From Bacilli bacterium (GTDB lineage Bacteria; Bacillota_I; Bacilli_A; RF39; UBA660): 17,710 nt of DNA. Made by a program: the position numbers and the translations under genes. The stretch is taken from assembly GCA_900772445.1 (NCBI GenBank), contig CAAHEL010000009.1, positions 1 to 17,710 of the forward strand. Direction: 5' to 3'. This document shows positions 6,962 through 13,711 of the stretch, one piece after another (position 1 is the first letter of the stretch; each line of letters opens with the position of its first letter). The notes below the pieces were generated by a model. That model was given only the letters and a program-made list of their open reading frames with translations. It was not told where the DNA came from and did not search any database.

Positions 6962-6990
6962 AAAAAAAGTATACTTTAAATGTATACTTT
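6962..6990 (-). terminator. Terminator hairpin between the lipoprotein gene and cse60
   Basis: AAAGTATAC (6990-6982 read on the minus strand) pairs with GTATACTTT (6974-6966) around a 7-base loop, followed by a T-run of seven and then at once by the cse60 Shine-Dalgarno. The lipoprotein stop codon lies in the first arm. Confidence 0.75.
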
Positions 6991-7459
6991 AATTTGTCGA
7001 ATTATAATATATTTTAACTACTTCATTATTATCATTAGTATATTCAATATATAATCTTAATTCAAGATTTAAGTCTTTTATTTCTTTTGTAGTTTCAATA
7101 TAACCTACCAAATCAATTCCTTTTACTTTAGTATCATTAACTAATAAATCTACTGGTTCATCAAATATGCCAATTGATGGAAATACAGAATCAGTAAAAT
7201 TATTATGAATTAGTATTCCCTTAACATTATGCATATTTTCTTTTGGGTTATCGATTATTGCTCTATAACTAACTTCTTCTTCATTAACTCTAGTTATATC
7301 TATTTTTATATCAAAATTAATATTTTCTTTATCAGTAAATTCACTTTTATTTGCTAATTTTTCTTTATATGCCAAGTATTCATCTTTTTCTAAAGTTATT
7401 TTATCTTTAGAGCAACCAATAAGTAAGAAGGAAAGAAATATTACTACTAATTTTTTCAT
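6989..7459 (-). CDS. Small lipoprotein of unknown function
   Basis: ATG at 7459 is chosen (156 aa): it gives a textbook lipoprotein signal, MKKLVVIFLSFLLIGCSKD, with lipobox LIGC and acylated Cys16. An in-frame TTG at 7480 would add seven charged residues and is less likely. The mature part is acidic and beta-rich, with no cysteine and no family I recognise. The start lies one base after the enolase stop (TAG-T-ATG) with only a distant GAGG, so it is probably translated by coupling to enolase. It ends in a strong terminator. Confidence 0.8.
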   Translation of the reverse strand: MKKLVVIFLSFLLIGCSKDKITLEKDEYLAYKEKLANKSEFTDKENINFDIKIDITRVNEEEVSYRAIIDNPKENMHNVKGILIHNNFTDSVFPSIGIFDEPVDLLVNDTKVKGIDLVGYIETTKEIKDLNLELRLYIEYTNDNNEVVKIYYNSTN

Positions 7460-7460
7460 A

Positions 7461-8681
7461 CTATTTAATTTTTTCCTCAATTCTTAATAATCTATTATAT
7501 TTACTCATTCTATCACTTCTTGATAAACTACCTGTTTTAATTTGTCCTAAATTTAATCCTACTGCAAAATCAGCAATATAATTATCTTCAGTTTCACCAC
7601 TACGATGAGATATTATTGTTTTATAATTATTTTTTCTTGCTAGTTCAATTGTATCTAATGTTTCAGATACTGTACCTATTTGATTTAATTTTAAAAGTAT
7701 AGCATTAGCAATACCTAAATTAATTCCTTTTTGGAATAATTTTTTATTAGTAACAAATAAATCATCTCCAACTAACTGAATATTAGATAATCTATCTGTT
7801 AATAATTTCCAACCTTCAAAATCTTCTTCGGCCATACCATCTTCGATAGAAATAATATGATATTTATCAATCAAACTAATATAAAAATTAACCATTTCTT
7901 CTTTAGTGTGTTTTTTACCTTCAAAATTATAATATCCATTTTCATAAAATTCACTTGCTGCAACATCTAAACCTAAATAAACATCTTTACCTAAAACATA
8001 TCCGGACTTATCTATAGCAGAAGTTATTAATTCTAGTGCTTGTTCTGTTTTATCAATGTTTGGTGCAAATCCACCTTCGTCTCCTACTCCACAAGATAAA
8101 TTATTTTCTTTTAATATTTTATCTAAGTTATGGAATATTTCTGAACCCATTCTTAAGTTTTCTTTATATTCAGATAGTGATGGAATAATCATAAATTCTT
8201 GTATATCTAATCCATTATTTGCGTGTGCTCCACCATTTAAAATATTCATCATACATCTAGGCATACTATAATCATTACCAAGATATTCATATAATTCCAT
8301 ATTCTTATATTTTGCTGCTGCTTTTAAATTAGCAAGACTTACTCCAAGCATAGCATTTGCTCCTAGATTTTGTTTGTTTTCTGTTCCGTCTAAATTTATT
8401 AGAGTCTCATCTAGTTTTCTTTGATTTAAAGAATCCATTCCAACAATATTATCTTTAATTATAGTGTTTACATTATTAACTGCTGTTAATACTCCTTTAC
8501 CAAGATATCTATTTTTATCATTATCTCTTAATTCTAATGCTTCATTAATACCAGTTGAGGCGCCACTAGGAACTGATGCTGTGCCTACTATTCCTGAGTC
8601 TAATGTAACTTCAACTTCCACTGTTGGATTTCCCCTTGAATCTAATATTTCTCTTGCATAAACATTTTTAATTTTACTCAT
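7461..8681 (-). CDS. eno: Enolase (phosphopyruvate hydratase)
   Basis: Enolase interconverts 2-phosphoglycerate and phosphoenolpyruvate in glycolysis and may join the RNA degradosome. At 406 aa it is somewhat shorter than the usual 420-435. Active-site elements are present: SGASTG loop (39-44), His153 in GGAHANN, Glu202 in GDEGGFAP, metal ligands Asp239, Glu280 and Asp306, Lys331 in LLKLNQIGT, His359 in SHRSGETED, Lys382 in KTGSLSRSD. The GGAHANN loop differs from the GGEHADN usual in Bacilli, a variation seen in other bacteria. The start has a very strong GGAGGG. It is not in the common gapA–pgk–tpiA–pgm cluster but with a lipoprotein gene. Confidence 0.97.
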   Translation of the reverse strand: MSKIKNVYAREILDSRGNPTVEVEVTLDSGIVGTASVPSGASTGINEALELRDNDKNRYLGKGVLTAVNNVNTIIKDNIVGMDSLNQRKLDETLINLDGTENKQNLGANAMLGVSLANLKAAAKYKNMELYEYLGNDYSMPRCMMNILNGGAHANNGLDIQEFMIIPSLSEYKENLRMGSEIFHNLDKILKENNLSCGVGDEGGFAPNIDKTEQALELITSAIDKSGYVLGKDVYLGLDVAASEFYENGYYNFEGKKHTKEEMVNFYISLIDKYHIISIEDGMAEEDFEGWKLLTDRLSNIQLVGDDLFVTNKKLFQKGINLGIANAILLKLNQIGTVSETLDTIELARKNNYKTIISHRSGETEDNYIADFAVGLNLGQIKTGSLSRSDRMSKYNRLLRIEEKIK

Positions 8682-8699
8682 TTTCTACCCTCCAATATA

Positions 8700-8705
8700 A
8701 TTATA
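8700..8705 (-). promoter_or_regulatory. −10 element of the enolase promoter
   Basis: A perfect TATAAT preceded by TTG (TTGTATAAT) lies 19 bases before the enolase ATG. The −35 region is only A/T-rich. It is the only plausible promoter between the cotE terminator and eno. Confidence 0.5.
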
Positions 8706-8737
8706 CAATAATTAAAAAAAAATTAAAAGATTTATAT

Positions 8738-8773
8738 AAAAAAAAAGAAGATATATTAACCAATATAATCTTC
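8738..8773 (-). terminator. Terminator of cotE
   Basis: On the minus strand GAAGAT-T-ATATT (8773-8762, one bulged T) pairs with AATATATCTTC (8757-8747) around GGTT and is followed by nine T. The cotE stop codon lies inside. Confidence 0.85.
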
Positions 8774-9286
8774 CTTAACATTATTATCTATTTCTTTTGA
8801 AGTTTCTTCATCATATTCATCATCAATTATATCCCAAGCATCATCATCTTCTTCAATTGCTATTTTTACTTTAGTGTCTCCAACTATTTCAATTCCTAAT
8901 TCTTTTTCTATTTCAATATCTACACTATTTCCTATTTCTTTAGCATTAACACAAGTTGGTTGTTTTAAACTTCTTACCACAATATCTTTTATGTCAGTAT
9001 CAGTTTTTTCTTTGATATTAACACTTACTAATTCTTTATAATTAATAGTTTTAGTGATAACTGTTGTTTTAGTATTATTATTATATGAATACCATAAGTT
9101 TACATCAAAACTACCATTAATTACAACTTTGTTATTTTCCTGTGCTCCACTAAATTTATGATTAATTATCCAACATCCTAAAACAGTATCTGGTTTATTA
9201 TCAGTGGTTATTGTATAAGTGTTTTTATAGTGCTTTTTGCCCTTCCCTATTACTGCTTTAGTAACGATTTCTTTATATAAAGCCAA
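8756..9286 (-). CDS. cotE: CotE-family outer spore coat morphogenetic protein
   Basis: CotE directs assembly of the outer coat around the forespore in Bacillus. The 176-aa length is close to the B. subtilis protein (about 180). The N-terminus YKEIVTKAVIGKGKK, the motif LGCWIINHKF (36-45), DVNLWYSYNNNTKT (61-74), and VVRSLKQPTC (103-112) match what I recall of the family, and it ends in a long acidic tail (145-175, rich in Asp/Glu) as CotE does. The start is TTG, supported by GGGGTGAT at 5-base spacing and by the family N-terminus beginning next to it. It is a single-gene unit between two terminators, with a possible sigma-K/E-like promoter. It is the best evidence in the window for a spore-forming ancestry or lifestyle. 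Confidence 0.88.
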   Translation of the reverse strand: MALYKEIVTKAVIGKGKKHYKNTYTITTDNKPDTVLGCWIINHKFSGAQENNKVVINGSFDVNLWYSYNNNTKTTVITKTINYKELVSVNIKEKTDTDIKDIVVRSLKQPTCVNAKEIGNSVDIEIEKELGIEIVGDTKVKIAIEEDDDAWDIIDDEYDEETSKEIDNNVKEDYIG

Positions 9287-9304
9287 GATATCACCCCTCT
9301 ACTT

Positions 9305-9333
9305 TAATTTATGAATAGAAATAAAAAAAAGTA
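9305..9333 (-). promoter_or_regulatory. Possible sigma-K/E-type promoter of cotE
   Basis: CATAAATTA (9313-9305) fits the sigma-K −10 form CATAnnnTA. TACT (9333-9330), carrying the key AC, lies exactly 16 bases upstream. In B. subtilis cotE is transcribed from sigma-E and sigma-K promoters. The −35 overlaps the preceding terminator stem and the elements are short, so this is tentative. Confidence 0.35.
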
Positions 9334-9350
9334 CCAAATTTAGTACCTTT
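9323..9350 (-). terminator. Terminator of the serpin-like gene
   Basis: AAAGGTAC (9350-9343) pairs with GTACTTTT (9334-9327), including one G·U, around an 8-base loop, and the T-run continues to 9323. Confidence 0.75.
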
Positions 9351-9353
9351 ATA

Positions 9354-10418
9354 TTAATTAAACTTTGTTATATCTGATATTTTTACTGCAAAGTATGGTT
9401 TATCCTTATCTTTTTCTTTTAGAAATAAAGCAAAGGTATCATTAACATAAAACTCTCTAGGTTCTTTTTCCAAAGACATTACTTTATTATCCATACCTGC
9501 TTCGCTTTTTATTTTTCCACCTTTTTCATTTAAGGAGAATTTAATAGTTTGAAGTGCCTTTTCTATTACACAGTCATTATCTTGATAGTCTTTAAATATT
9601 TTACCTTCTAGTTCGGTATATTCTTTTTTAACATTAAAATCAATTATCGGTGCCATAAAACTATCAGTATCAGAGAATGTTTTATCACCATTATAATTAT
9701 CTTTTTCTTTTATCATATTGTTATATATTTCATTAAACGTATTTCCTATAGGATTTTTATAAAATATTACTTCATCATCACTTTTAGTATTTAATTTAAC
9801 AGCAAAACTATCTACAGAATTATAAAATAATACTTCGATTTGTTCTCTTACTTTATCATTAGATTTACTATTAGTACCAAAATATTTTATATTATCATAA
9901 CTAGCAAATTTATTATTTCCAAGAAGTGAAAACTTAGCGTTATATTCAAATTCTCTATATAACATTGCATAAAAGAAATATCTTTTAACATCAGATTCAT
10001 TAGTGGTACTCCAATCAAAATCTTCGAGAATATCACTGTCTTGATTAAACTTTTCTTTAATACTTTTTTTAATTTCTTTTTTTAATTCAATAGTTTTTGG
10101 GCCATATATTTTATAGTAATAATCAGAGTTAATATCATACATATTAAAACTTTCTTTGTTTAAGTTTGTCACAAATGTATTATCTTCTTCAAATTTAACA
10201 TCATCTCTTACTATTTCGTTTTTCATATCATTCCAAACTAATTGAAAAGTAGGACAATAACTAGTATCAGATAATATTTCATCATCCATTGTTGGTACTA
10301 CTGTTACTCCAATGTTTTCTTTGTTATTAAGTTCTTCTTTTTTCTTCTGTTTTACTATCAAAAATATGTTTATAAATATAAGTAAAACAATACAAATTAT
10401 GGTAATTTTATTTTTCAT
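9354..10418 (-). CDS. Membrane-anchored protein with serpin-like C-terminal region
   Basis: The 354-aa protein starts at ATG with AGGAG 7 bases upstream. A single N-terminal anchor (about 4-22) has no lipobox, so the rest should lie outside the cell. The C-terminal third resembles the end of a serpin: FYNSVDSFAVKL, FMAPIIDFNV, then ALQTIKFSLNEKGGKIKSEA (about 290-309; compare the serpin V-E-G-E-A hinge), and finally FYVNDTFALFLKEKDKDKPYFAVKI, like the serpin breach strand. The canonical ...GTEAAAAT hinge is degenerate, so inhibitory activity is doubtful. This similarity is from memory of motif order and is tentative. It is 11 bases downstream of an Ig-like-domain lipoprotein gene, forming a two-gene operon with its own terminator. 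Confidence 0.75.
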   Translation of the reverse strand: MKNKITIICIVLLIFINIFLIVKQKKKEELNNKENIGVTVVPTMDDEILSDTSYCPTFQLVWNDMKNEIVRDDVKFEEDNTFVTNLNKESFNMYDINSDYYYKIYGPKTIELKKEIKKSIKEKFNQDSDILEDFDWSTTNESDVKRYFFYAMLYREFEYNAKFSLLGNNKFASYDNIKYFGTNSKSNDKVREQIEVLFYNSVDSFAVKLNTKSDDEVIFYKNPIGNTFNEIYNNMIKEKDNYNGDKTFSDTDSFMAPIIDFNVKKEYTELEGKIFKDYQDNDCVIEKALQTIKFSLNEKGGKIKSEAGMDNKVMSLEKEPREFYVNDTFALFLKEKDKDKPYFAVKISDITKFN

Positions 10419-10429
10419 AAATTCTCCTA

Positions 10430-10858
10430 TTAATCTATTTTAAATTCTACATTAAAATATGTTTTATCTTTCTCTATAATATTCCCTATTTTATCTTTTG
10501 GTAAAGTGTATTTTACTAGTCTGTATTCTCCAGTATCTAATTCACCATACATACAAGAAGTATCTTGTTCCATTTCTAGTTTATTTGTTTCATCAGTATA
10601 ATATGCTATATCATTAAACACACAATTATCGTTAACAGCATCTAATTCTTGCCAAGTATTATCTATCTTTTTATCTAATCTAAACCAAGCACTAAAAACA
10701 TTTTTATTGCTACTAGTATCTGTTATTACAACTGTCATACCATTTCGTGTTAGAGTGTTTTCTTTGATAGTCATAGTTATATTGGTATTAGAGTTATTAC
10801 AACCAGAAATTACAAAACAAACAAATAACATAGATAAAAATAATAACTTTTTCTTCAA
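10430..10858 (-). CDS. Lipoprotein with bacterial Ig-like domain (Big_14-like)
   Basis: The 142-aa protein starts with TTG, supported by AAGGAAGG at 7-base spacing; the next ATG would cut off the signal peptide. Residues 1-20 are a lipoprotein signal with lipobox VISGC (Cys20). The remainder fits a one-domain beta-sandwich often found in Firmicutes lipoproteins: ENTLTRNGMTVVITDTSSN (strand A/B), KIDNTWQEL, CVFNDIAYY, and YGELDTGEYRLVKYTL before a final NVEFKID strand. A Cys pair (about residues 79 and 102) could form a disulfide. It probably forms an operon with the serpin-like gene downstream. Role unknown; extracellular binding is a guess. Confidence 0.8.
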   Translation of the reverse strand: MKKKLLFLSMLFVCFVISGCNNSNTNITMTIKENTLTRNGMTVVITDTSSNKNVFSAWFRLDKKIDNTWQELDAVNDNCVFNDIAYYTDETNKLEMEQDTSCMYGELDTGEYRLVKYTLPKDKIGNIIEKDKTYFNVEFKID

Positions 10859-10888
10859 AATTTCACCTTCCTTATTTTTCTTAATTTA

Positions 10889-10917
10889 ATTATATAATAA
10901 AAGAAAGAAGAAAGCAA
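10889..10917 (-). promoter_or_regulatory. Promoter of the lipoprotein–serpin-like operon
   Basis: TTGCTT (10917-10912), a 17-base spacer and a perfect TATAAT (10894-10889) lie 31 bases before the TTG start. Confidence 0.6.
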
Positions 10918-10962
10918 TATAATAAAAGCATTGAATATCAAAATTATTTTTAAATTATTACT

Positions 10963-10988
10963 TGCTATATTATCATAAATGCTATACA
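10963..10988 (+). promoter_or_regulatory. Candidate promoter(s) of the 30-aa peptide
   Basis: Two extended −10-like elements occur in tandem on the + strand: TGCTATATT (10963-10971) and TGCTATACA (10980-10988). No strong −35 is visible. Starts from these would give a leader of about 55-75 bases containing the SD-masking hairpin. Confidence 0.4.
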
Positions 10989-11015
10989 ACGAACTAGGAA
11001 CATTTGATGTTAGTG

Positions 11016-11044
11016 TCACCTCCATTTTTTAGAAAGGAGGTAGA
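11016..11044 (+). promoter_or_regulatory. Shine-Dalgarno-sequestering hairpin of the 30-aa peptide mRNA
   Basis: ACCTCC (11018-11023) is the exact complement of the Shine-Dalgarno GGAGGT (11036-11041). The stem can add TC/GA outside (across a one-base bulge) and TTT/AAA inside. When folded, the ribosome site is closed. Such masking is typical of type I toxin mRNAs. Confidence 0.65.
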
Positions 11045-11049
11045 TATTG

Positions 11050-11142
11050 ATGAAAATAAGAACTTTTATTATAAAGTTTTTAAAACTCATTGCTATCATT
11101 TTACTACTTTCTACCTTACTGGTGTTAACGATAAAAAAATAG
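11050..11142 (+). CDS. 30-aa hydrophobic peptide, candidate type I toxin
   Basis: ATG at 11050 follows AAAGGAGG, a near-perfect Shine-Dalgarno, at 9-base spacing; TAG is at 11140-11142. The peptide begins MKIRTFIIKFLKL, runs through a stretch of Ile/Leu/Ala/Ser/Thr/Val long enough for one membrane span, and ends LTIKK, so both ends are basic and the middle is hydrophobic. This is the composition of small membrane-acting toxins (Ibs, TxpA/BsrG and Fst types), but I see no match to any named family. Evidence that it is a real gene comes from context: a maskable Shine-Dalgarno, a + strand terminator after it, and an antisense RNA unit facing it. Chance occurrence of so short a frame cannot be excluded from sequence alone. 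Confidence 0.65.
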   Translation: MKIRTFIIKFLKLIAIILLLSTLLVLTIKK

Positions 11143-11166
11143 ACACTCCACTGTACTAGTAGAGTG
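11133..11166 (-). terminator. Minus-strand terminator inside the end of the peptide gene
   Basis: CACTCTACT (11166-11158) and AGTGGAGTG (11152-11144) form a 9-pair stem with one mismatch and a 5-base loop, followed on the minus strand by TCTA and seven T (11139-11133). It would terminate an antisense RNA just inside the toxin reading frame. Confidence 0.6.
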
Positions 11167-11216
11167 CCAACCTTAATTTTAGAGGAGACATTCACTTTCA
11201 GAAACAAATGTTCCTC
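11133..11216 (-). ncRNA. Predicted antisense RNA (antitoxin), about 80 nt
   Basis: The −10 TATAAT at 11228-11223 would start transcription near 11216, and the terminator above would end it near 11133-11140. The RNA would be complementary to the last bases of the peptide ORF and the whole 3' UTR of its mRNA, including the + strand terminator hairpin. This is the convergent 3'-overlap layout known from TxpA/RatA and BsrG/SR4. No sequence similarity to those RNAs is claimed. Confidence 0.5.
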
Positions 11217-11222
11217 TTTTTT
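11181..11222 (+). terminator. Terminator of the 30-aa peptide mRNA
   Basis: AGAGGA-G-ACATT (11181-11192, one bulged G) pairs with AATGT-TCCTCT (11207-11217) around a 14-base loop and is followed by five T. No T-run follows on the other strand, so it works in the + direction. Confidence 0.8.
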
Positions 11223-11250
11223 ATTATATGCAAGTTCTCTTGCTTACATA
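11223..11250 (-). promoter_or_regulatory. Candidate promoter of the antisense RNA
   Basis: A perfect TATAAT (11228-11223) on the minus strand lies right after the inverted repeat GCAAG-TTCT-CTTGC (11230-11243). The −35 region (around TATGTA, 11250-11245) is poor. The inverted repeat could be a protein site or merely chance. Confidence 0.45.
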
Positions 11251-11289
11251 CTAATTTTATCATAAAATAATATTTTAGTAAATATCTTA

Positions 11290-12945
11290 TTAGAATATTC
11301 CTACTATATTGTTATCTTCATCAAGATCTATTTTTTCAGCATTAGGTATTCTTGGTAAACCTGGCATTGTCATAATATTACCAGCAAGTGCTACAATAAA
11401 CTCTGCACCATTTTTAAGTTCTATATCGTTTATTGTTATATCAAATTCTTCATCACATAATAAATTTTTAGGATCATCTGACATTGAATATGGTGTTTTA
11501 GCAATGCATACTGGGACTTTATCTAAATTTAATGCTTCAATCTTTTTGATATTTTCTTTAGCGTTATCACTAAATATTACGTTTTTTGCACCATATATTT
11601 CTTGCGCTACTTTAGTTATTTTAGTAGTTATACTATCAGATAAATCATAAATAAATTTAAAATTATTTTCTTTTTCTACTAAAGATGCTAATTTGAAAGC
11701 GATATCTATTGCTCCTTTACCGCCAAGATTATGTCCTTCAAGTAAACTAACAGGAATATCTTTTTCTTGCAGTTTTCTTGCTAAAAATTCTAATTCTTCG
11801 GTTTTATCATCTTTATATTTGTTTACTGCCACAATAACATTAAGTCCATATTTATTTTTAAGATTATCAATGTGTTTAAATAAATTAGATAATCCTTTGT
11901 TAAGTGCTTCGATATTTTCATTTTGTATTTCTTCTTTTAAAGCACCTCCATGATATTTTAATGCTTTTAATGTTGCTACTAAAACTACTGCAGATGGTTT
12001 AGTTGTGTTACGGCACTTAATATCTAAGAACTTTTCAGCGCCAAGATCTGCACCAAAACCTGCTTCAGTAACTACATAATCACTTAATCTTAATGCTAAA
12101 TTAGTTGCTATAATACTATTACAACCGTGCGCTATATTAGCAAAAGGTCCACCGTGAACTATTGCAGGGGTATGTTCTAATGACTGAACTAGATTTGGTT
12201 TTATCGCATCTTTTAACAATACTGTAAGACTTCCTTCAACCTTTAAATCTTTGCAATATATAGGATTTCCTTCTTTGTTATAACCTACGATAATATTAGA
12301 AATTCTTCTTTTTAAATCATTTATATCTGTTGCTAAACATAATATTGCCATCATTTCCGATGCTACAGTAATATCAAAACTATCTATTCTTGGAACAATA
12401 TTTTTTTCATCAGATAATCCTGTTTCGACTTTTCTTAATTGCCTATCATTAATATCTAAGCATCTTTTCCAAACTACTTTATCAAATCCCAACTCATTTC
12501 CAAAATAAATATGGTTATCTATTACAGCAGATAATAAATTATTAGCGGTTGTTATAGCGTGAATATCACCAGTAAAGTGTAAGTTAATATCTTCCATTGG
12601 AGCAATTTGTGCCATTCCTCCACCTGTTGCACCACCTTTAATTCCGAATACCGGTCCTAAAGAAGGTTCTCTAAGCGCTAGTATCGCATTTTTACCTATT
12701 AGTCTTAATCCATCAGCAATAGCAATTGACATAGTAGTCTTTCCTTCTCCTAATGGTGTTGGATTAATCGCAGTAACTAAAATTAATTTACCTTCTTCAT
12801 TTGGTAATTCATTAAATATATCTAAATTTATTTTTGCTTTATATTTTCCATAAGTTTCCAAATATTCTTCTTTAATTAAAATACTATCAGCGATGTTTCT
12901 TATATCATAAAGTTTTGCGTTTCTTGCTATTTCTATATCAGTCAT
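11290..12945 (-). CDS. fhs: Formate–tetrahydrofolate ligase
   Basis: It makes 10-formyl-THF from formate, ATP and THF, feeding purine and formyl-Met-tRNA synthesis. The 551-aa length is normal (about 555). The nucleotide-binding segment TPLGEGKTT is at residues 63-71, followed by LREPSLGPVFGIKGGATGGG (91-110), HFTGDIHAIT, VVWKRCLDINDR, HGGPFANIAHGC and AGNIMTMPGLPRIPNAEKID near the C-terminus, all in the family's order. The start ATG has AGAGGTG 6 bases upstream. It has its own promoter and no strong terminator: only an AT-rich weak hairpin follows, so read-through toward the antisense RNA unit downstream is possible. Assignment is firm. Confidence 0.97.
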   Translation of the reverse strand: MTDIEIARNAKLYDIRNIADSILIKEEYLETYGKYKAKINLDIFNELPNEEGKLILVTAINPTPLGEGKTTMSIAIADGLRLIGKNAILALREPSLGPVFGIKGGATGGGMAQIAPMEDINLHFTGDIHAITTANNLLSAVIDNHIYFGNELGFDKVVWKRCLDINDRQLRKVETGLSDEKNIVPRIDSFDITVASEMMAILCLATDINDLKRRISNIIVGYNKEGNPIYCKDLKVEGSLTVLLKDAIKPNLVQSLEHTPAIVHGGPFANIAHGCNSIIATNLALRLSDYVVTEAGFGADLGAEKFLDIKCRNTTKPSAVVLVATLKALKYHGGALKEEIQNENIEALNKGLSNLFKHIDNLKNKYGLNVIVAVNKYKDDKTEELEFLARKLQEKDIPVSLLEGHNLGGKGAIDIAFKLASLVEKENNFKFIYDLSDSITTKITKVAQEIYGAKNVIFSDNAKENIKKIEALNLDKVPVCIAKTPYSMSDDPKNLLCDEEFDITINDIELKNGAEFIVALAGNIMTMPGLPRIPNAEKIDLDEDNNIVGIF

Positions 12946-12994
12946 TTTTACACCTCTTTTATTTATTTAATGTTTGTTTTAAAATTATATGTCT

Positions 12995-13023
12995 AGTATA
13001 TTATAATTTTTTATAGTAATCAA
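12995..13023 (-). promoter_or_regulatory. Promoter of fhs
   Basis: TTGATT (13023-13018), a 17-base spacer and TATACT (13000-12995) lie about 50 bases before the start. A perfect TATAAT further downstream lacks a −35. Confidence 0.55.
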
Positions 13024-13047
13024 GTTTTTTTATAAAATTTAAAAAAG

Positions 13048-13079
13048 AAAAAAAGATAGAGTTTAAATTTTAAATCTCT
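13048..13079 (-). terminator. Terminator of the ABC–CYTH operon
   Basis: AGAG (13079-13076) and CTCT (13061-13058) close an A/T-rich palindromic stem of 22 bases in all, followed on the minus strand by AT, C and seven T. The rest of 12946-13164 holds only the fhs promoter and a TTAATATATATTAA palindrome near 13092. Confidence 0.55.
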
Positions 13080-13164
13080 CTGTTAAAAGATTTAATATAT
13101 ATTAACAAATAATTCTATTTTCTAAGTTTTGAATTTTTTTATTTTTGGGAAATAAAATATTACA

Positions 13165-13698
13165 TTAAAACATTAATTCTTTAATACTTAATATATCAAT
13201 ATTATATATATCATTATAAATACTAGTTACATCTAAAGTAGTAATATTATTTTTAATATCTAAAATATCTATAATATTTCTTACTTCTTCCTCACTATGT
13301 CCTTCGATTTCGACATATGTCGGTATTAAAGGCCAAGAATCAACATCAATCTCTACTCCATTTAATAAATAAGTAATTCTTTTATTTTCTTGATAATTTC
13401 TAAAATTATAACCAAGTTCTTTTAAAATTTCATTTGTTTTATCAAAATCAGATACTTCAATTTCTAATTCTTTTGTACCACTAATACTATGTTTATTAGT
13501 AATATCTTTAATAGTTAAAGTATTTTTATTACCATTTGTTCTTAATCTAATCCATTTATTTTCTATTTTGGGATTAAAATCATAAGTATATCTTTTTTGA
13601 AAGTATTCTCCCTTTTTAATTGCCCCAAATAATTCTAATTTTTTAATAAATTCTTCTTTATTTATTTCTAATATTCTACATTCATATTCTATATTCAT
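13165..13698 (-). CDS. CYTH-domain protein (class IV adenylate cyclase / thiamine-triphosphatase-like)
   Basis: CYTH enzymes act on triphosphates inside a beta-tunnel in the presence of divalent metal. The 177-aa protein covers one whole domain. It has an N-terminal EYECR (4-8) in place of the usual ExExK, WIRLRTNG (Arg51, Arg53), TIKD (Lys64), ELEIEV (77-82), the basic NKR (105-107), IDVDSWPLIPTYVEIEG (117-133), which is the segment most like CyaB-type class IV cyclases. Catalytic carboxylates and basic residues are largely kept; Arg for Lys in the first motif is a mild departure. The substrate cannot be told. The gene follows a permease gene by 13 bases with AAAGGATG as ribosome site, so it is the last gene of an ABC exporter operon. 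Confidence 0.87.
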   Translation of the reverse strand: MNIEYECRILEINKEEFIKKLELFGAIKKGEYFQKRYTYDFNPKIENKWIRLRTNGNKNTLTIKDITNKHSISGTKELEIEVSDFDKTNEILKELGYNFRNYQENKRITYLLNGVEIDVDSWPLIPTYVEIEGHSEEEVRNIIDILDIKNNITTLDVTSIYNDIYNIDILSIKELMF

Positions 13699-13711
13699 AT
13701 TTTCATCCTTT

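Noticed and set aside
8056..8661. + strand frames opposite enolase.
   Set aside because: They are shadows of a firmly identified gene and have no start signals.
11016..11207. A 63-codon minus-strand frame across the toxin locus.
   Set aside because: It lacks a ribosome site, runs through both hairpins and is antisense to the better supported 30-codon frame.
13021..13164. A riboswitch or small RNA between the CYTH gene and fhs.
   Set aside because: Only an AT-rich terminator and palindromes of A and T are visible; no conserved riboswitch core is recognisable.
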